DNA of 8,728 nucleotides from Dokdonella sp. GTDB lineage: Bacteria > Pseudomonadota > Gammaproteobacteria > Xanthomonadales > Rhodanobacteraceae. Made by a program: the position numbers and the translations under genes. How positions within the stretch are numbered: the stretch's first letter is position 1; the number at the start of each line of letters is the position of its first letter. Below, one piece after another: positions 5,335 through 8,728 of this stretch. The notes under the pieces are model-generated. The model saw only the letters and a program-made list of their open reading frames with translations, was not told where the DNA came from and ran no database searches. Where the stretch lies: NCBI GenBank assembly GCA_030150315.1, contig JASLGB010000020.1:1-8728 (forward strand), in the 5' to 3' direction.

Positions 5335-6630
5335 TCAACGCTCGAACAGCGCAATCGATTCGACATGCGCCGTATGCGGAAACATGTCCATGACCCCGGC
5401 CGCTTCGAGCCGGAAGCCGTGTTTTTCCACCAGGATGCCGGCGTCGCGCGCCAGCGAGCCGGGGTGGCAGGACACGTACACGACGCGGTCGGTGCCCTTG
5501 CGAGGCAGGTATTCGAGCACGGCGGCGGCACCGGATCGCGGTGGATCGAGCAGCAGCTTGTCGTAGTGGCGCGTCGCCCACGGTGCGGCGCGGTGATCCT
5601 CGAACAGGTCGGCGGCGAAGAACTCCGCATTGCCGATGCCGTTGCGCTCGGCATTGGCCAGCGAGCGCGCGACCAGTGCGGCCTCGCCTTCGACACCGAC
5701 GACGGAACCCGCATCGCGCGCCATCGGCAGCGTGAAATTGCCGAGTCCGCAGAACAGGTCGAGGATCGCGTCCTGCGGCTGCGGGTCGAGCAGGTCCATC
5801 GCCCGCGCGATCATGCGCTGGTTCATGCCGGCATTGACCTGGATGAAATCCAGCGGACGGAACGCGATGTCGATATCGAACTGCGGGATGCGGAACGACA
5901 GCGGCACCGCGTCCGGCCACAGCGGCGTGACGCTGTCCGGGCCGCCCGGCTGCAGCAGGATCGCGATCGAATGCGCCTGGCCGAACGCGATCAGGGCGGC
6001 GCGATCGGACTCGCCCAGCGGCTGCAGGTTGCGGAAGGTCAGCGCCACGGTGTCGTCGCCGGCGGCGATTTCGATCTGCGCAATCTGCGCCTTTGCGTCC
6101 ATCGACCCGACCAGCTCGCCGAGCGCGGCCAGATGCTCGCCGACCTGCGGCAGCAAGGTGTGGCAGACCGATAGGTCGGCGACGAAACGCGGGTTCACTT
6201 CGCGGAAACCGACCAGCGCCTTTTCCTTCTTCGGCACCCACTTGACCGAAAGCCGCCCCTTGCGGCGATAGCCCCAGGCTTCGTCGCTGAGCGGGTCGAG
6301 CCAGCGCTGCGGCGATACCTTGCCGATGCGCTCGAAGTTTTCGGCCAGCACGTGCTGCTTGGCGGCGATCTGGTCGGCCGGCGCCAGATGCTGCAGCGTG
6401 CAGCCGCTGCAGATGTCGAAATGGACGCAGCGCGGCTCGATCCGCAACGGCGAGCGCGTCAGCAGCTCCTCGATGCTGGCCTCGTCGAAGCTGCGGCTGC
6501 GTTTGACGTAACGGATGCGCGCGCGCTCGCCCGGCAGGGCGCCGGTGACGAAGACGGTCTTGCCGTCGATGCGCGCAACCCCACGGCCGTCGTGGGTGAG
6601 ATCGGTGATGTCGACTTCGGGAGTTTGCAT
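5335..6630 (-). CDS. rlmD: 23S rRNA (uracil-1939-C5) methyltransferase RlmD
   Basis: A SAM-dependent RNA methyltransferase that makes m5U at position 1939 of 23S rRNA. The 431 residues contain an N-terminal TRAM RNA-binding domain (about 1-60) and a [4Fe-4S] cluster site with Cys68, Cys74, Cys77 and Cys156 (CVHFDICSGC, then SVCH). A central domain follows, and then a Rossmann methyltransferase domain. The latter shows FIQVNAGMNQ (262-271), the SAM loop DLFCGLGNFTLP (291-302), LDPPRSGA (361-368), the nucleophile in VSCHPGSLARD (Cys388) and the catalytic base Glu424 in HVESIALF. Length equals the E. coli enzyme, and all catalytic and cluster residues are present, which separates it from the cluster-less TrmA. 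The start gives the expected TRAM N-terminus, but there is no clear Shine-Dalgarno; a strong hairpin sits just upstream instead. It heads a tight run of genes. Confidence 0.96.
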   Translation of the reverse strand: MQTPEVDITDLTHDGRGVARIDGKTVFVTGALPGERARIRYVKRSRSFDEASIEELLTRSPLRIEPRCVHFDICSGCTLQHLAPADQIAAKQHVLAENFERIGKVSPQRWLDPLSDEAWGYRRKGRLSVKWVPKKEKALVGFREVNPRFVADLSVCHTLLPQVGEHLAALGELVGSMDAKAQIAQIEIAAGDDTVALTFRNLQPLGESDRAALIAFGQAHSIAILLQPGGPDSVTPLWPDAVPLSFRIPQFDIDIAFRPLDFIQVNAGMNQRMIARAMDLLDPQPQDAILDLFCGLGNFTLPMARDAGSVVGVEGEAALVARSLANAERNGIGNAEFFAADLFEDHRAAPWATRHYDKLLLDPPRSGAAAVLEYLPRKGTDRVVYVSCHPGSLARDAGILVEKHGFRLEAAGVMDMFPHTAHVESIALFER

Positions 6631-6757
6631 GCTGGAAAACGCAGCGCCCGCCAGGCGGCGGGCGCGTGATTGCGCGTAGTGATCTGGAAAGGACGCAGTT
6701 TAGCGCCCGTTCGCGTGCCCTGCTCGACCGATCACGCGGAAACGCCCGCGACGGGGC
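6631..6757 (-). promoter_or_regulatory. Leader and GC-rich hairpin upstream of rlmD
   Basis: The gap between ydbL and rlmD holds a 9-base perfect inverted repeat, GCGCCCGCC (6644-6652) and GGCGGGCGC (6657-6665), with a 4-base loop. On the minus strand it is followed by TGCGTTTTCC and then the rlmD ATG. Stem plus T4 looks like an intrinsic terminator placed only 13 bases before the start codon. Upstream, TAAACT (complement at 6697-6702) could be a -10 box, but I see no matching -35 box. Either the hairpin ends the ydbH-ydbL transcript with rlmD starting some other way, or it is an attenuator inside the rlmD leader. The stem would also compete with ribosome access, and no purine-rich ribosome site is visible. 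Confidence 0.55.
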
Positions 6758-7345
6758 TTACTTCTGCTTCCACTCGCCGCCGGCGTCCTGATAATACCAG
6801 CCGGCCTTGGCTTGCTGGATCCATTGCCGCGCGAACGCGGCGCGAATCTGCGATTCCCATTCCGGATGGCCGTTGGCGATGGCGATTTCGCGGTAGACCG
6901 CTTGGCGGTCACGGTTCTCGTCGGCAACCGCCGCGTTCAGGGCCGCGCGGGCAGACAACGGCACCGCGGCGGCATCGCGCAGCGCCACCATGCCATCGGC
7001 GCTGAAACCGATCGCGCCGCTGGCGAAATGCGACGCCAGCGACGAGGCGAAACGCTGCTGCATGCGTGCCTGGATTGCCTGGATCTGCGGCGTGCGGACG
7101 GTAATGTCGGCGCTTTGCGCGTAGGCGCTCGGCACCAGCAGGTCGATCAGCATCGCGCCCGGCGAGCCGCCCGGCATCGGCTGGTCGGTGGCCGCCGGGG
7201 GCGGCGTCGGAGTCGGCGCCGCATCGAGCACTTTGTCGACGAACTGCTGCGCAGCCTTTTCGGCCGCCGCTTCCGGGAAGTACACATTGATGGTCACGCA
7301 TGCCGACAGCAGTGTGAACAGCATTCCGACAAGAAGTTTCTTCAT
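6758..7345 (-). CDS. YdbL-like lipoprotein (DUF1318)
   Basis: A 195-residue envelope protein. It begins with a lipoprotein signal peptide, MKKLLVGMLFTLLSAC, so lipobox LSAC gives a lipidated Cys16 after cleavage. The mature N-terminus is VTINVYFPEAAAEKAA, followed by a Pro/Thr-rich linker (about 44-60). The C-terminal DUF1318 (YdbL) domain covers roughly residues 120-190, with AVADENRDRQAVYREIA and the closing GWYYQDAGGEWKQK. YdbL acts with YdbH and YnbE in outer-membrane lipid homeostasis in E. coli, where it is a soluble periplasmic partner of YdbH. Here it appears lipid-anchored instead. It starts 34 bases after the YdbH-like gene with a good ribosome site (AGAGGG, 7 bases upstream), so the two are one transcription unit. 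No ynbE-type small lipoprotein gene fits between them. Family is confident; exact role is by analogy. Confidence 0.9.
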   Translation of the reverse strand: MKKLLVGMLFTLLSACVTINVYFPEAAAEKAAQQFVDKVLDAAPTPTPPPAATDQPMPGGSPGAMLIDLLVPSAYAQSADITVRTPQIQAIQARMQQRFASSLASHFASGAIGFSADGMVALRDAAAVPLSARAALNAAVADENRDRQAVYREIAIANGHPEWESQIRAAFARQWIQQAKAGWYYQDAGGEWKQK

Positions 7346-7379
7346 TGCATTGCCCTCTGTGTCCTTTCCGTGCAGCGGC

Positions 7380-8728
7380 TCATTTCACGACCGGCCCATC
7401 ACCCTGCATCGATTTCTGCACGCGCCGTACCAGCGTCGGCCAATCGACACGGCGCCGATGGCCGACGACATCCAGGCGCGGGATGCCGGATCCCTCGATG
7501 ATAGTGTACTGATCGGCGGGCGAATCCCGCGCCACGTCGCCCGCCGGCTGCGGATCGATGCCGCCCATCAGGCAGACCTCGCGCGTCAGCCGGCAGCGCA
7601 GGCCGAAGCGCGAGTAGCCGAAGGTATCGAACATCTTCAGCGCCATGGTCTGCAGGTTGGCCGACAAGCCACCGCCGCCGCCCAGCGAGGTGATGTCATC
7701 GACCGCCTTGTAGCTCAGCCGGCCGCCGCCCTTGGTGCGCAGCCACGCGTCCAGCGCGACCGGACTCCAGTCGACCAGGCGCAAGCCTTCGATCGAACCG
7801 AACAGGCGACCGCTCATGCCACCCAGCGAGAACGCGCTGGTGAACTGCTCCAGATCGAAATTCTGGAAATGGATATCGGCCGCAAGCGACGGCGCGACGC
7901 CGAACGGACGCTCCATCTTCAGGCCGCTGACGCCGAGATGGCCGTCGAAGACGTAAAGGTCCAGACCACCGCGCAACTCGATCGTGTCGCCGATCATCAC
8001 GACCTCGGGTATGCCGCCGGACAGGCTGCCCGGGAACACCGGCCAGCCGAACGCGGCGGAGATCTGTGGCATTTTCAGTCCGACGACGGCGAACGAGCCG
8101 GAGTAGCGTTCGCCGCGCGGAGAGCGCGGCAGCAGGCTGAGCTTCTCGAAACGCCACTGGCCGCCGAACACGTCCATCGCGAACGGTTCGCTCAACACGA
8201 TCGCGCCGCGCTTCGACTCGAAACGGGCCTTGGTGGCTCCGAGCGGAATGCGGAACAGCTCGATCGAACGCCATGCCAGTGTCGTCGGCGCGGTGGTGCC
8301 GCGATATTCCCAGCCGATGCCGCCCTCCAGCCCGTCGATGGCGAAGCGTCCGGCGCCGTCGCGGACATCGACGCCGTGCGCGTCGAAGGCGAAGCGCTGG
8401 AGTCCTTCCTCGTCGAAATGCAGGGCGCCCGATAGCGATCCGCGGACATCCAGCTGACCGTAGCCTTTCGCCGCCAGCCAGCTTTGCGCGTAGCGGTCGA
8501 TCGCGGTGTCCAGTTGCGTCTGTTGCAGGTCGATCTGCAAGGCGCGCACGGGATGCGTGTCCGAAGGCGCGATGCCGCCGCGTGCGGCGAAAACCAGCGT
8601 GCCGGGATCGTTCCAGCGCAGCTCGTGCAGGATAAGCGTGCCGGCATTCCAGGTCGCATCCAGCCGCGCCTCGACCGGTGTCTGAGGAAACTTCACGTAG
8701 AACGCGTCGACCAGCGCTTCGCCCGTCA
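7380..8728 (-). CDS. YdbH-like intermembrane lipid-transport protein, C-terminal part (5' end beyond the window)
   Basis: The last 448 residues of a large AsmA-like protein (YdbH family; C-terminal domain known as DctA-YdbH). Such proteins are anchored in the inner membrane and form a long beta-groove across the periplasm that carries phospholipids towards the outer membrane. The frame is open to the right edge. The GTG at 8696 is simply an internal codon, since upstream codons (TGEALVDAFY) continue without stop. The visible part is rich in alternating hydrophobic/polar beta-strand sequence, such as GGLDLYVFDGHLGVSGLKM. It also contains a GGGGG stretch, and near the end the conserved block GLRCRL...CLMGG with two Cys, IIEGSGIPRLDVVGH and VDWPTLVRRV in the last 74 residues. 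E. coli YdbH is about 880 residues, so roughly half is missing. It is followed 34 bases later by the YdbL gene, its usual partner. Confidence 0.9.
   Translation of the reverse strand, partial: TGEALVDAFYVKFPQTPVEARLDATWNAGTLILHELRWNDPGTLVFAARGGIAPSDTHPVRALQIDLQQTQLDTAIDRYAQSWLAAKGYGQLDVRGSLSGALHFDEEGLQRFAFDAHGVDVRDGAGRFAIDGLEGGIGWEYRGTTAPTTLAWRSIELFRIPLGATKARFESKRGAIVLSEPFAMDVFGGQWRFEKLSLLPRSPRGERYSGSFAVVGLKMPQISAAFGWPVFPGSLSGGIPEVVMIGDTIELRGGLDLYVFDGHLGVSGLKMERPFGVAPSLAADIHFQNFDLEQFTSAFSLGGMSGRLFGSIEGLRLVDWSPVALDAWLRTKGGGRLSYKAVDDITSLGGGGGLSANLQTMALKMFDTFGYSRFGLRCRLTREVCLMGGIDPQPAGDVARDSPADQYTIIEGSGIPRLDVVGHRRRVDWPTLVRRVQKSMQGDGPVVK

Noticed and set aside
5221..6174. 317-residue plus-strand open frame antisense to rlmD
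   Set aside because: rlmD carries every catalytic and cluster residue; the antisense frame has none and no ribosome site.
7188..8435. 415-residue plus-strand open frame antisense to the ydbH-like gene
   Set aside because: The minus strand encodes a recognisable YdbH C-terminus; the plus-strand frame is compositionally a shadow.

Overview
The window is high-GC, densely coded DNA from a Gram-negative gammaproteobacterium. A Xanthomonadales (Lysobacterales) relative is most likely. The evidence is the YdbH/YdbL envelope pair, NagZ, an RlmD with an iron-sulfur motif, a methylthioinosine-type phosphorylase beside a hypoxanthine phosphoribosyltransferase, and the general GC-rich coding style. This is inference from protein resemblance, not a database match. 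The content is mostly ordinary core chromosome: no mobile element, CRISPR array, tRNA or rRNA was seen.

Layout. The plus-strand left arm (1-1914) holds the C-terminal part of an MsbA-like ABC exporter and then a membrane-anchored zinc-ribbon protein of unknown function. A symmetric hairpin at 1971-1991 separates it from the rest, which is all on the minus strand. Read in the direction of transcription (right to left), the minus strand carries the end of a ydbH-like gene (cut by the right edge), a ydbL-like lipoprotein gene, a leader with a strong hairpin, rlmD, a CYTH-domain protein, nagZ, hpt, an S-methyl-5'-thioinosine phosphorylase gene, and a cold-shock protein gene that probably has its own promoter. 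rlmD, CYTH, nagZ and hpt are packed with 2-base gaps or a 4-base ATGA overlap, so they are almost certainly co-transcribed.

How the genes fit together. YdbH and YdbL belong to an AsmA-like intermembrane lipid-transport system. The phosphorylase and Hpt form two consecutive steps: methylthioinosine to hypoxanthine, then hypoxanthine to IMP. NagZ recycles murein, and RlmD methylates 23S rRNA. The role of the CYTH protein in this operon is not known.

The most unusual thing is at the extreme left edge. The first ~40 bases are the reverse complement of what the ABC exporter gene should contain. Read on the opposite strand they encode AYTREPQESARYA, which joins perfectly to the exporter frame that starts at about base 41. 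The segment is bounded by the inverted 6-mers GGCGTA and TACGCC. It is either a tiny inversion or template switch at a quasi-palindrome, or a fold-back assembly artefact. As given, it puts a stop codon in the exporter frame.
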